A stretch of DNA of 64,000 nucleotides from Streptomyces sp. NBC_01216 (GCF_035994945.1 NZ_CP108678.1:274086-338085), one strand, 5' to 3'. Shown: positions 34,795 to 43,704, numbered from the stretch's first letter. Numbers and translations are program-made. The notes: generated from the letters alone by a model not told the origin.

Positions 34795-35898
34795 GTGGCG
34801 ACCGTGCACCACTGGACCGGACTGGAGGCCAAGGCACTCCGGCTCGCGCTGCGGCTGAGCGTCCGCGCGTTCGCCGAGCACCTCGGTGTCGGCGTGCGGA
34901 CCGTCTCCAAGTGGGAGAAGCTCCAGGCGATGACCGAGCCCCGCCCGGACACCCAGGCGATCCTCGACACGGCCCTGGCCCGCGCGGACGCGGCCGCCCA
35001 TCTGCGGTTCGAGACGTTCCTGTCCGAGACCGGACGCCCCGGGACGGAGACCGCAGGCCGTCGGGTGACACCGGCCGGGCCGCTGGCCTGGGAGTACGAG
35101 TCGTGGACCGACGACCTCGACCGGGCTGTGGTCGCCCTGTCCCGGCAGGACTTCACCTTCGCTGAGAGCCTGATCAGCCGGTGGACCACCCGCTTCACCC
35201 CACTGAGGCTCGATGACCGGGGCCTGTATCTGTTCGCCCGCTCGACCGCCCTCCTGGGCGACCTCCAGCGCGACCAGGGCAGCGTGATGGGGCCCCTGTC
35301 CGCCCAGCGTTCGTATGTCACCGCCAAGTCGCTGTTCACCCAGCTCGACATCCCCCGCCGAATCGCCCAACTCGACCTGTCCCTAGCCGTGGTCGCCGAG
35401 ATGTCAGGGAAACTGGAGACCGCCGCCCGCCAGTATGAGCACCTCGCGGTCGACGACCGGCTCTCCCGGCGTGACCGGGCCCGGTCACGGCTGTGGGTGG
35501 GGACCGCGCTGAGCAAGGACGGCCAGCACGACTATGCGACCCGCGTGATGCTGGCCGCGACCCGCGACTTCGAGGACCTCGCCGAGCCGGAGGACTGGTC
35601 GGTGGCCCACCAGAAGATCGCTCTGGCCCACCGCGGCGCCGGCGACCTCTCCTCCGCCCTGCACTTCATCACCATCGCCCGCGGCACCGCCACCACCGAC
35701 GCCCCCATGCAGCGGGTCCGTCTGGACACCGCCCACGGACACATCCTGCTGAGCGACCCCGCGACCCGCGATGATGGCCTTGACGTCCTCGACAAGGCCG
35801 CGACCATGGCCGCCCGCTTCGGGCTGTCCCACCAGCTGGCCAGCATCGAGGGCATCAAGGCCATGAGCACGGGGCCGTCCGGCCCCGCCAGCCGGTGA
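34795..35898 (+). CDS. XRE-family regulator with TPR-like domain
   Basis: A 367-aa protein from GTG 34795, with AAGGGAG 6 nt upstream. The N-terminal HTH (LRLALRLSVRAFAEHLGVG then VSKWEKLQAM) is XRE-like. The remainder is helical and repeat-like (TPR type), a typical Streptomyces signal-sensing regulator. It heads the rightward run of genes to 41.4 kb and is divergent from the resolvase-like operon. Its targets probably include this run. Confidence 0.85.
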   Translation: MATVHHWTGLEAKALRLALRLSVRAFAEHLGVGVRTVSKWEKLQAMTEPRPDTQAILDTALARADAAAHLRFETFLSETGRPGTETAGRRVTPAGPLAWEYESWTDDLDRAVVALSRQDFTFAESLISRWTTRFTPLRLDDRGLYLFARSTALLGDLQRDQGSVMGPLSAQRSYVTAKSLFTQLDIPRRIAQLDLSLAVVAEMSGKLETAARQYEHLAVDDRLSRRDRARSRLWVGTALSKDGQHDYATRVMLAATRDFEDLAEPEDWSVAHQKIALAHRGAGDLSSALHFITIARGTATTDAPMQRVRLDTAHGHILLSDPATRDDGLDVLDKAATMAARFGLSHQLASIEGIKAMSTGPSGPASR

Positions 35899-35915
35899 CC
35901 AGGGAGAGATCAGGC

Positions 35916-36581
35916 GTGGGCGACAACCAGCAGACCATCACCGAAGACCAGTGGCGCCAGACCAAGCTGATCTGGGACTACCACCAGATGCAGCACCAGG
36001 TCCGGCCCGTCGACGTGGCGATTGGCCTGGGCAGTCACGACCTCGGCGTCGCCGCGGCCGCCGCCGACCTCTATCACCGCGGCCTCTTCCCGACGCTGGT
36101 GTTCACCGGCGGCAACAGCCCCACCACGAAGGCCCGCTTCCCCCGCGGCGAGGCCGTCCACTTCCGCGAGCACGCTCTCGAACTCGGCGTCCCCGACTCG
36201 GCGATCCTCGTCGAGCCGAACGCCGCGAACACCGGCCAGAACATCACCCTCACCCGCGACCTGCTGGCCGAGGCCGGCATCGTCCCGACGACGGTCCTGC
36301 TGGTCTCCAAGCCCTATATGGAGAGGCGATCGTTCGCCACCGCCCGCAAGGTGTGGCCCGACGTCGAGATCGTGTGTGCGTCGGAGCCTCTGGAGCTGGA
36401 CGACTACTTCAAGTCCATCGGCGACGAGAAGCTCGTGGTGGACATGCTCGTCGGCGATCTCCAGCGGGTGATCGAGTATCCGAAGCAGGGCTTCGCCATC
36501 GCCCAGGACGTCCCGGAGGACGTGCATGCTGCCTACGAGTCCCTCATCCGTGACGGCTTCACCAGCCGCCTCATCTCCTGA
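35916..36581 (+). CDS. DUF218/YdcF-family protein
   Basis: About 221 aa from GTG 35916 with GGGAGAG upstream; an overlapping GTG at 35895 is the alternative. AIGLGSHDLGVAAAAADLYH, LVFTGGNSP, EPNAANTGQNITLTRDLL and LVSKPYMERRSFATARKV are the ordered motifs of the DUF218/YdcF fold. The family binds SAM or acts on sugar or envelope precursors in some members; the role here is unknown. It is next to a WbqC-like gene. Confidence 0.85.
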   Translation: MGDNQQTITEDQWRQTKLIWDYHQMQHQVRPVDVAIGLGSHDLGVAAAAADLYHRGLFPTLVFTGGNSPTTKARFPRGEAVHFREHALELGVPDSAILVEPNAANTGQNITLTRDLLAEAGIVPTTVLLVSKPYMERRSFATARKVWPDVEIVCASEPLELDDYFKSIGDEKLVVDMLVGDLQRVIEYPKQGFAIAQDVPEDVHAAYESLIRDGFTSRLIS

Positions 36582-36609
36582 CCAGCCCGGCCCGCGCGGG
36601 CTGAGTGCC

Positions 36610-37317
36610 GTGCATCAGCCCAACGTGTTTCCGAGGCTGACCACCCTGGCCAAGCTGTTCGCGGCGGACACCTGGATCGTCCTCGACGACGTCCAGTTCA
36701 CCCGCCGCGACTACCAGCACCGCACCCGCCTCGCCGCCCTGTCGGACCCGGACCGGACTCGGTGGCTGTCCATCCCCACCCACCTGCCCCAGGGCCGCCA
36801 GACCGCCATCCGGGACGCTCTGATCGCCGATCCCGCCTCGACCCGGCGGCGGACCAAGGCGATGATCCGGCAGGAATACCGGACCAGCCCCCACTGGCCC
36901 GTTCTCCAGATGGCTCTGGAACCGGTCTGGGCCGCGTTCGACACCGGCCGGACCGCCGCCGTCGCCGAGACCTCCACCTGCATCCTGTTGGACCTCCTCG
37001 GCTGGCCAGGCCGCGTCCTGACCGCATCCGGGCTGCCCACCCGGCCCGAGCGATCCGAGCGGCTCGCCGACCTCACCGCCGCAGCCGGCGCCGGCGCGTA
37101 TCTGTGCGGGACCGGCGGGATGACGTATCTCGACCCGGCCCCGTTCACCGCCCGCGGCATCGCCGTCGCCCCGTTCCTGCCCCCGACCACCGGGATCTGG
37201 GCCTCCGCCCGGCGCGTCACCGCCCTGTGGGCCCTGGCCAACCTCGGCCCCGCCGGCCTCGCCGCCCGGCTCCGAGCCCTCACCCGAACCCCGGACGCGC
37301 TCGAAGCCGCGGCCTGA
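36610..37317 (+). CDS. WbqC-like family protein
   Basis: About 235 aa from GTG 36610, chosen because the family begins with the HQPNxxP pattern seen here (VHQPNVFPRLTTLAKLF); ATG 36526 upstream is the alternative. WIVLDDVQFTRRDYQHRTRL and the later YLCGTGGMTYLDPAPF support it. WbqC proteins occur with sugar or natural-product genes, and their biochemistry is unclear. The gene follows the DUF218 gene by 28 bp. Confidence 0.85.
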   Translation: MHQPNVFPRLTTLAKLFAADTWIVLDDVQFTRRDYQHRTRLAALSDPDRTRWLSIPTHLPQGRQTAIRDALIADPASTRRRTKAMIRQEYRTSPHWPVLQMALEPVWAAFDTGRTAAVAETSTCILLDLLGWPGRVLTASGLPTRPERSERLADLTAAAGAGAYLCGTGGMTYLDPAPFTARGIAVAPFLPPTTGIWASARRVTALWALANLGPAGLAARLRALTRTPDALEAAA

Positions 37318-37333
37318 GCACGTATCGGAGTAC

Positions 37334-37356
37334 TTCCCCCTTCTCGAGAGGGGGAA
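37334..37356. terminator. Short GC hairpin after WbqC-like gene
   Basis: TTCCCCCT (37334-37341) and AGGGGGAA (37349-37356) form an 8-bp stem with a 7-nt loop. It lies 17 nt after the WbqC stop, a plausible terminator or attenuator. The following gene runs in the same direction. Confidence 0.5.
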
Positions 37357-37441
37357 AGCACAGACGAACGTCTCCAGTCACGTACGACTTCTTCGTGCAC
37401 CACCGCGTACGGACTTATGTGCTCAGCCGTCCGTTCGAGCA

Positions 37442-38164
37442 GTGCCGGGAAGGACCGGGAGATCCGCAGGGCCGGGTCGCTCAGCTGGTGGGCGGGCGGA
37501 ACGGGATGACGTTGTCCGGGGTATCGGTGAGAGACGGCTCAGGTGCGAACGAGGGGACCTGGCCGTCAACAAGGACGGCGCTGGCCATAGCGAGCAGGGT
37601 CACGCCCCGTCGCTCCAGCAGGGTCTGACGTCCTGGACGGTCTACCGTGCCGACGGCGACGCCGACGCTGTGGAGGCGGAGCTGTTCCACGTGGGCGTCC
37701 AGACCGCGGAGTGGCTGCGGCCCTTGCTGAACCGGCCGCACGGTCTGCTGCGGTGCGAGAACATCGTCCTGTTGGGCGACGTGCCCGGCGCCCGGCACCG
37801 TGACCTGATGGCCTGGCCGCACTGGGTGCTGAAGAACCTCTACGGTCCGGTCGGGGTGATGTTCGGCAAGTTCTACGCGAGCGAAGAGGAAGTCTCCGCG
37901 GCCGGCCACCGGATCCCGGCCGCCCCCGTCTCGTTCCTCCCCGTGAGGGCCGCCGTCCGTCGCCGCGACCCACGCTTCCTGCGCGCGACACCCGACCTGG
38001 CCGCCGCGCTCGCCGCGGCCGACGACGACGGCCGCGACGTGTTCGAGGACATCCCCACCGAGTGGACGGAGATCCGCACATGGGCCAGGCACCTGCTCCC
38101 CCCGGCGAAGCCGTCGCCCTCCTCACCGGGCATACCGGCGAACCCGCCGCGATCCAGCTCCTGA
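37442..38164 (+). CDS. Unknown protein, start uncertain
   Basis: A frame of about 240 codons with good coding character from about 37600 (TSWTVYRADGDADAVEAELF; NRPHGLLRCENIVLLGD; HWVLKNLYGPVGVMFGKFY). The first about 55 codons from GTG 37442 look poor, so the true start is unclear, and no ribosome site decides it. The 3' end overlaps the next gene by about 85 bp. I do not recognise the family. It seems to belong to the XRE-DUF218-WbqC group. Confidence 0.6.
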   Translation: MPGRTGRSAGPGRSAGGRAERDDVVRGIGERRLRCERGDLAVNKDGAGHSEQGHAPSLQQGLTSWTVYRADGDADAVEAELFHVGVQTAEWLRPLLNRPHGLLRCENIVLLGDVPGARHRDLMAWPHWVLKNLYGPVGVMFGKFYASEEEVSAAGHRIPAAPVSFLPVRAAVRRRDPRFLRATPDLAAALAAADDDGRDVFEDIPTEWTEIRTWARHLLPPAKPSPSSPGIPANPPRSSS

Positions 38165-38967
38165 GTGACCGGCGCGGCTCCCGGGCCTGGAAACTCCAGG
38201 GCCCCAAGGGAGCCGTCGCGCTGAAGGCCAACAGCCCCGACGGCGACGACGCCCGTGACAAGGCCGCCGAGATGGCCCAGGAGGACGACCACCTCCGTCA
38301 CCTCACCGCCGCCGGCGCCCTCAGCCCCGACTACCGGGTGGGCGCCGGGGCATGGGACGGCGGCCGGTGGCTGGCCGTCAACTGGATCGACGGGGCGCCC
38401 CTGTGGCGCGCCCTCGCCCTCGCCCGCGGCCCCGAGGGAGACCGTGCCTCGGTCCGCCCCTGGCTCGCGGGCATCGCCCGCACCTGGACGGAACACCTCG
38501 CCCGCATGCACGCCGCCGGATGGGCCCACGCCGACGTCCAGCCCACCAACACCCTCGTCACGCCCGGCGGCCACGCCGCCGTCATCGACTACGCCCTCGC
38601 CTGCGGCCCCGACGACGGCCACCGCCGCGTCCCGTACCGGGGAGCCCTCACCCACACCACCGCCCCCGAGCTCGCCACGCAGATCCTCGACACCCCCGCC
38701 GACACCCACATCCCCGCCCAGCCGGCCGCCGACATCTGGAGCCTGGGCGCCTCCCTGTTCTGGTGCTGGACCGGCCAGCGCCCCGTCCCCTACGACGACG
38801 ACCTCGACCGGCTGGAGAAACTGGCCGCCATCGCCAAGGGCACCACCACCGCGCTGCGCGACATCCGGCCGTGGCCCTTCCCCGAGTTCGAGAACGCCAT
38901 CACCGCGTGCCTGGCACCCGACCCCGCCGACCGGCCCACCGCGAAGGAGCTGACCGCCGCATGGTGA
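38080..38967 (+). CDS. Protein kinase-like (atypical Hanks type)
   Basis: About 295 aa from ATG 38080, with GGAG 8 nt upstream. VALKANSPDG supplies a candidate ATP Lys. WAHADVQPTNTL replaces the HRDxKxxN loop (HxD...N kept), VIDYALA stands for DFG, and TAPELATQ and DIWSLGASLFW match APE and motif IX. The glycine loop is not recognisable. It is either a divergent protein kinase or a small-molecule kinase. Its stop overlaps the next ATG. Confidence 0.75.
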   Translation: MGQAPAPPGEAVALLTGHTGEPAAIQLLSDRRGSRAWKLQGPKGAVALKANSPDGDDARDKAAEMAQEDDHLRHLTAAGALSPDYRVGAGAWDGGRWLAVNWIDGAPLWRALALARGPEGDRASVRPWLAGIARTWTEHLARMHAAGWAHADVQPTNTLVTPGGHAAVIDYALACGPDDGHRRVPYRGALTHTTAPELATQILDTPADTHIPAQPAADIWSLGASLFWCWTGQRPVPYDDDLDRLEKLAAIAKGTTTALRDIRPWPFPEFENAITACLAPDPADRPTAKELTAAW

Positions 38968-39449
38968 CCCTGCGCGCCCTGACCCTCGACGACGCACCAG
39001 CCCTGACCCGCGTCTACAGCGGAGCCTCCATCCGGCACACCACCGGCAAGCCCCTCACCCTCGACCAGGCCCACCACAAGATCCGCACCGCCCTCGCCCG
39101 AGCCACCGAAACCCCCCGTGCGCAGTGGAGCTGGGCCATCCTCACCGACGACGAGCTGATCGGCCTGATCTCCCTGCGCCGACGCACCCCGACCATGGGC
39201 ACCATCAGCTACATCCTCCGGGACGACAGCTGGGGCCACGGCTACGCCACCCAAGCCGCCCACCAGGTCGTCACCGTCGCCTTCACCACCGCCGGCCTCA
39301 ACCGGCTGGAGGCCATGCACCACCCCGACAACCCCGCCTCCGGCCGCGTCCTGACCAAGGCCGGGTTCACCCGCATCGGCACGGCCGACCGGGACACCGA
39401 GACCGGACCCGTCCCCTACGAGCTGTACGCGCTGGAGAGTGGGGCCTGA
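38961..39449 (+). CDS. GNAT-family N-acetyltransferase
   Basis: A 162-aa protein from ATG 38961, overlapping the kinase-like gene by 7 nt. VTLRALTLDDAPALTRVY, ISYILRDDSWGHGYATQAA (acetyl-CoA loop), LNRLEAMHHPDNPASGRVLTKAGF are the GNAT blocks A-B typical of RimJ-like N-terminal acetyltransferases. The substrate is unknown; the coupling suggests co-action with the upstream kinase-like protein. Confidence 0.85.
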   Translation: MVTLRALTLDDAPALTRVYSGASIRHTTGKPLTLDQAHHKIRTALARATETPRAQWSWAILTDDELIGLISLRRRTPTMGTISYILRDDSWGHGYATQAAHQVVTVAFTTAGLNRLEAMHHPDNPASGRVLTKAGFTRIGTADRDTETGPVPYELYALESGA

Positions 39450-39450
39450 C

Positions 39451-39952
39451 ATGAAGCTCAACGACCTCAGCCCGCTGATGGCACGCCGCCGGGACGGCGG
39501 CCTCAGCTTCGACTTCGACCGCTTCCGCGCCGACCCCGCAGTGGCCGGACGACGTCCTGAGGGACTTCCTCTTCGACCACGGCGACAACGGACACTTCGT
39601 GGACGACTACGGAGACGTCGATCTGCGCGCCATCACCTGGAAGCTGGAGACGATTCCAGCCGCGGCCTTCCCCACCATGCCGACCGGCGAGAGCGACGCC
39701 GGCTGCATCGAGAGCTACGCCGCCGACCCGGTGTACTGGGTCAAGGCGCGGCCCCCGGACATCGGCCGGCATTGGGAAGACCACGGGACGTGGCTGCGCC
39801 CGGCGCTCCTCATCGACCGGCGCCTCCTGGACCCGGCGGACAGCGGACTGCAGGTCCTGGAGGGCCGCACCCGCGTCGGAGTGCTGCGCGGCCGCCTCCG
39901 CGAGCAGCTGCGCGTCGCCCCGCACCACCAGGCGTGGGTCGGGCGTCCGTGA
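39451..39952 (+). pseudogene. Unknown gene broken by a single-base frameshift
   Basis: ATG 39451 opens a frame (MKLNDLSPLMARRRDGG) that loses sense near 39537. A +1 shifted frame carries coding from there (WPDDVLRDFLFDHGDNGHFV) to the stop at 39952. Removing one C from the CCCC run at 39534-39537 joins them into about 166 aa. The C-terminal LQVLEGRTRVGVLRGR resembles a ParB/sulfiredoxin-like pattern, but this is weak. Function unknown. Confidence 0.65.
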
Positions 39953-40013
39953 GCCTGCCGCGTCTCGCTGCGTACGCTGCGAGCATCGAGGTGTTTTCGA
40001 GGAAGAGCTGCGG

Positions 40014-40817
40014 ATGACTGAGAAGGCGTCTGTTCCCGGGCCGCGCCGGGACATGGCGATGCACAACGACTGGTGGGTGTCGGGCTGGGAGCACGTCCTG
40101 CACCGTCAGGGCTTCCCGCTGACCATGCTGATCGGGACGGCGTGCCAGCCCGGTTACACCGGCTCCCTGGACGACCTGGTGCACGAGATCTTCGACGGGC
40201 ACTGGGACATGATCGGCGGCGACCTCGACGGTCCCCTCACCTTCTCCTGGCCGGATGAGGAATGGGACTACGAGGCCGCGCCGGAGGGCCGCGAGGCATG
40301 CGAGGCGGCCCGCTGGGAGCAGTTCAGCACCATGCTGACGACAGCCGGCTTCCCGGTGCCCACCACCGTGCGGGACCTGTCCGAGCTCTACCTGACGTGG
40401 GGCCTGGCCCGCCGCGAGGAGACGCCGGACGGCACCCGGTGGTCGATGCCCGCCGCGCTGCCGCTGCCCGGCGACGTGCTGCCCCTGGACCCCGAACTCA
40501 CCGAGCGCCTCGACGGGATCCGCTGGACGATGCGCACCGGCCCGCTCCTCGACACCCTCATTGACCACCTGGTCGACGATCTGGGTGAACCGGCAGAGAC
40601 CCTCACCTCCCTGGACCGGCTGGCGGCAGCCACAGGCCAGGACGTCGACGACGTTCGGCTCGCTCTCGCGGAACTCGTGAAATCCGGCGACGCCCGTGTC
40701 CAGCGCGGCGAGGAGCCGGCCGACGCGGAGCGCCTGGAGGCCCACCGCCGCTTCCGCCTGGTCATGGACTGGCAGCACTTCCACGACAACCGCATCCAGG
40801 TCAGCCGCGGTGACTGA
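40014..40817 (+). CDS. DUF6042-like unknown protein
   Basis: A 267-aa protein from ATG 40014. WWVSGWEHVLHRQGFPLTMLIG, GSLDDLVHEIFDGHWDMI and a late HTH-like part (SLDRLAAATGQDVDDVRLALAEL) fit Streptomyces proteins that I recall as DUF6042; the name is from memory. Function unknown. Its stop overlaps the next gene by GTGACTGA (8 nt). Confidence 0.65.
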   Translation: MTEKASVPGPRRDMAMHNDWWVSGWEHVLHRQGFPLTMLIGTACQPGYTGSLDDLVHEIFDGHWDMIGGDLDGPLTFSWPDEEWDYEAAPEGREACEAARWEQFSTMLTTAGFPVPTTVRDLSELYLTWGLARREETPDGTRWSMPAALPLPGDVLPLDPELTERLDGIRWTMRTGPLLDTLIDHLVDDLGEPAETLTSLDRLAAATGQDVDDVRLALAELVKSGDARVQRGEEPADAERLEAHRRFRLVMDWQHFHDNRIQVSRGD

Positions 40818-41373
40818 GGCCGAGCACGGCACCGTGGGGACCAGCGACACGCGCCTGATCGTGCTCCGGGGCAACAGCGCCTCGGGCAAGTCCTCCGTCG
40901 CGGCCAGCCTGCGCGAAAAGTTCGGCCGCAACCTCGCCATCGTCGCCCAGGACAACCTCCGTCGGATCGTGCTGCGCGAACACGACCGGCCCGGCGGCGC
41001 CAACATCGGCCTGATCAACCTCACCGCCCGCTACGCCCTCGACAACGGCTTCCACGTCGTCGTCGAAGGCATCCTGTACGCCGACCGCTACGGCACGATG
41101 CTCCAGGACCTGGTGCGCGCCCACCAGGGCGTCACACGGTGCTACTACCTCCACGTGCCCTTCGAGGAGACAGTGCTCCGGCACGCGACGAAACCAGACG
41201 CCGAGTACCTCGCGCACGTCAACGAGGGCCACCTACGCGACTGGTACCGAGAGAAGGACCTGCTCCCCAACGGCCTGGATACCGTCATCGACGCGGCCAG
41301 CACCCTGGACGACACGGTCCAACAGATCCTCTCCGAGAGCAGCCTGGACGGCATTCTCCCGATCGACCGCTGA
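40810..41373 (+). CDS. P-loop kinase (AAA_33/zeta-like)
   Basis: A 187-aa protein from GTG 40810. Walker A is VLRGNSASGKSSVAASL. AQDNLRRIVL and HVVVEGILYADRY, CYYLHVPFEETVLRH and REKDLLPNGLD follow as in small ATP-dependent phosphotransferases. It would phosphorylate a small molecule, nucleotide or protein; no antitoxin accompanies it, so a zeta-toxin role is unlikely. It overlaps the upstream gene and may be co-translated. Confidence 0.8.
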   Translation: MTEAEHGTVGTSDTRLIVLRGNSASGKSSVAASLREKFGRNLAIVAQDNLRRIVLREHDRPGGANIGLINLTARYALDNGFHVVVEGILYADRYGTMLQDLVRAHQGVTRCYYLHVPFEETVLRHATKPDAEYLAHVNEGHLRDWYREKDLLPNGLDTVIDAASTLDDTVQQILSESSLDGILPIDR

Positions 41374-41443
41374 GAGGCGCCACCGCAGGTACGGTCATCA
41401 TCACGGCACCGACGACGGCACACACCACCGGACCCAGGGGGCA

Positions 41444-41956
41444 ATGGGCGTGGAGAACGGATCACAGAGCATCCCGTGGGGCGGCGAGTGGCGACGTCAC
41501 CTCCGCTCCGATGCCGAGATGGATCTCGTGCGCGCGTGGAAGCGCCGTGTTGATTGCCCGACCTGCAAGGCAGCCGCAGGGCGGGCCTGCCGCACCGCGG
41601 GCGGCAGCCCGACCAACGAACACCGTGCACGCCGTGACGCCGTTGGCCCCATCCCGTACGAGGAGTGGCGGAAGGGGGGCCTCATCCCGGAGCAGCGGAC
41701 GTACACGATTCCGGCCGTGCTCAAGGAGTCGGAGAAGGCCCGCGTCGACTTCAACGTGGACACTGCCCTGGCCGACGGTGTGGCGGTCGTTCGCATGTTC
41801 CTCGCCGACCGGCTCGGTTTGTTCCTCCAGGGTGAGGAGGCCATGGACCGCATCGACGGCGCCGTGCGCAAGCTGATCGAGGTCCGCGGCCCGGTGGGGG
41901 CAGCCGACGTGGTCACTGTCCTCGCCGGCCAAGTCGCTTGGGTGCAGATCCTCTGA
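41444..41956 (+). CDS. Unknown protein with phage-type zinc-binding motif
   Basis: About 170 aa from ATG 41444. DCPTCKAAAGRACRTAGGSP is the C-x2-C...C small zinc-binding motif seen in actinobacterial phage and plasmid proteins, with a trailing His (NEHRARR). The C-terminal helical domain has no match. It may bind DNA or RNA. Separate from the upstream operon by about 70 bp. Confidence 0.6.
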   Translation: MGVENGSQSIPWGGEWRRHLRSDAEMDLVRAWKRRVDCPTCKAAAGRACRTAGGSPTNEHRARRDAVGPIPYEEWRKGGLIPEQRTYTIPAVLKESEKARVDFNVDTALADGVAVVRMFLADRLGLFLQGEEAMDRIDGAVRKLIEVRGPVGAADVVTVLAGQVAWVQIL

Positions 41957-42143
41957 GGGTGCCTATTCGTCCGGCTGACCTGCGTCTATACGCTTCGGCC
42001 CACACGACAGCCGCTTCGCGCTGTCGGCATCCGCGCTGGTCAGCGAGGCCCGTCGCCGCAAATCGCCTGTCCCGGCGCGGAGGTGCACGCCACGTGGACC
42101 TCAGCGATCACGCACCAATGGAAAACCTGCAGGTCACAGAGCT

Positions 42144-42305
42144 TTGATCAACCCTCAGAAGATCTGCACCCAAGTCGCTTCGCTGCTGGCTGCGAGCGCC
42201 GGCCCCGACGGCGATCCGGAGGCCCTGTTCGACACGGTGATCCGCGCGCAGGTCGACATGGCCCGCAAGATGCAGAAGATCCAGAGGGAGCGCGCCGAGG
42301 GTTGA
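42144..42305 (+). CDS. 53-aa helical small protein
   Basis: TTG 42144 opens a frame ending at 42305. It encodes an amphipathic helical peptide (LINPQKICTQVASLLAAS; VDMARKMQKIQRERAEG). The ribosome site is weak, so the start is uncertain. It converges on the repB-like gene, whose stop lies at 42319. The gap 41957-42143 before it shows nothing. Confidence 0.4.
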   Translation: MINPQKICTQVASLLAASAGPDGDPEALFDTVIRAQVDMARKMQKIQRERAEG

Positions 42306-42318
42306 CCCGGCCGGCTCG

Positions 42319-42630
42319 CTACGCTTGGCCCTGCTCGTGGGTTTCACCGGCAGCGGCGTAGCGGGTGAGGTCGACACCGGCTGAGCGGGCTTCCTTGAGT
42401 CGGATGGACACCAGACCGGTGGAAACATTCAGCTCGCGCGCGATCTCGTAGCCCTTCAGCCCCTGCCGGTGCAGTTCGACGATCTGGTCTCGTCGTTGCC
42501 GGGAGCGGCCCTCGTACGTCGTGCGTTCCTCGGCGATCATGCGCAGTACCGTCCGCTCGGACACTCCGAATCGGTCCGCGAGCTCACGGGCGGTCGCGGT
42601 GCGACGTTCACGCCTGGGTTCCCGCGTCAC
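42319..42630 (-). CDS. repB: RepB-like DNA-binding protein of theta replicon
   Basis: About 103 aa from GTG 42630, overlapping the end of repA by GTGA. Two helix-turn-helix segments are visible (ARELADRFGVSERTVLRMIA; LKGYEIARELNVSTGLVSIR). In pAL5000/ColE2-like actinobacterial plasmids a small HTH protein is translated from an overlap behind the primase-like RepA and binds the origin. The same layout is seen here. Confidence 0.8.
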   Translation of the reverse strand: MTREPRRERRTATARELADRFGVSERTVLRMIAEERTTYEGRSRQRRDQIVELHRQGLKGYEIARELNVSTGLVSIRLKEARSAGVDLTRYAAAGETHEQGQA

Positions 42631-43525
42631 GGCTTCCCCCTCATGTACTCGAGCATGGCTTCGGTGCGCTCGTCCCGGCGCGCAGCGCGCGCCTGACCGC
42701 TCTTCTTGCCGCGGGCGGACTGGATGGCGACGAAGGTGGCCTCGTAGACCGCCGCGCCGTCCTTCCACATCCTCGACCGCGTCGTGATCCACCGGTGGAT
42801 GCTGTTGGCGATCGCACGCGCCTCCACGGCCGGCAGCGGCTCGGTGAATTCGGCGTTGCGGGTATGTACTTCGGCGTGGATGGCGGTGTGGAGGTGTCGG
42901 GGCTGCCGAAGTGGTGGCGTACCTCGCGGTACGCCCAGGTCCGGGCCGTCTCGAAGATTGAGCAGTTGCGCCCCAGCCCGGTGATGTTGGTGCGGAACCG
43001 CTTGGTCTCCCGCCAGCGCGCGGGCGGCATGTGGCCGCTCAGCGCCTCCTCCAGGCCGCCGAGCGTGTGGAGTCCGCCGTGGAACCACTCGGTGCTCCAG
43101 TCCGTGTGCAGCGGGTTCTTCGTCATCAGCCCCGAGTACGCCGCATCGCCGTCCAGCGCGCGGCGCAGGCCCTCAGTGACCGCGGCGGCGTAGGCCAGTG
43201 GCTTGCGCCGGGCGTACTCGGTCCGCGTCACCGCCTCCGCCAGGGCCCACACCGCATGAGCATGCCCGTTCACCGGGTTCTCCACGACCGCGTTGGGCAG
43301 CGGATGCGACCCCACCGACGACACCGCCCGCAGCACCGCATCCGAGTGGTCCACATCCACGACGAGGAGATTGCTCATCGCCGACGGGTTCGCCTCCACG
43401 TACCGACGGGTCATCGCCACCGGCCGCTGCTCACGCCGGATCCCCTCCTGTAGCCGGTTCGTCGCGTACGGCCGCAACGGTAGCCACAACTCGTTCCACT
43501 GCACTCCGGGCAACTCGACGTTCAT
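42627..43525 (-). pseudogene. repA: RepA replication initiator gene with a single-base frameshift
   Basis: ATG 43525 (an upstream TTG at 43582 lies inside a repeat) opens a frame of about 200 codons: WLPLRPYATNRLQEGIRREQ, NLLVVDVDHSDAVLRAV, NPVNGHAHAVWALAEAVTRT. This is the primase-like RepA of pAL5000/ColE2-like plasmids. Near 42900 sense moves to the -1 frame and continues (LHTAIHAEVHTRNAEF, IANSIHRWITTRSRMW) to 42627. Restoring one base in the G run (C on the coding strand) at 42899-42902 heals it, to about 300 aa. If the frameshift is real this origin is dead and another must serve the replicon. Confidence 0.8.
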
Positions 43526-43580
43526 GCGCTGATCATCCCGAGCCAGCAGACCCGGGAGAGCCGGACACGCCGTGATCTTC

Positions 43581-43610
43581 AAAGTCCGTCACAAACCAAG
43601 TCAGATGGTT
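43581..43610. repeat. Candidate origin direct repeat, copy 1
   Basis: 30-nt direct repeat (AAAGTCCGtCACaAaCCAAG, then TCAGATGGTT). Copy 2 at 43675-43704 differs at 3 positions. It lies directly upstream of repA, where pAL5000-like plasmids have their origin. A partial third copy (CAAAGTCCG) is at 43769-43777. Confidence 0.65.
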
Positions 43611-43674
43611 GGGGCATCCCGGCCTGCTACAGTTAGCAACTGCCACGGGCAGACTTCACGGTGGCCGCATCTTT

Positions 43675-43704
43675 AAAGTCCGCCACGAGCCAAGTCAGAT
43701 GGTT
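43675..43704. repeat. Candidate origin direct repeat, copy 2
   Basis: Second copy of the 30-nt repeat, 94 bp to the right of copy 1 in the same orientation. Between them lies the short palindrome CAGTT-AG-CAACTG (43630-43642). The region 43526-43910 has no gene and is the best candidate origin. Confidence 0.65.

Noticed and set aside
40810..41373. Zeta toxin for the P-loop kinase
   Set aside because: It has the P-loop but lies in an operon with no epsilon-type antitoxin and lacks clear zeta-specific motifs.
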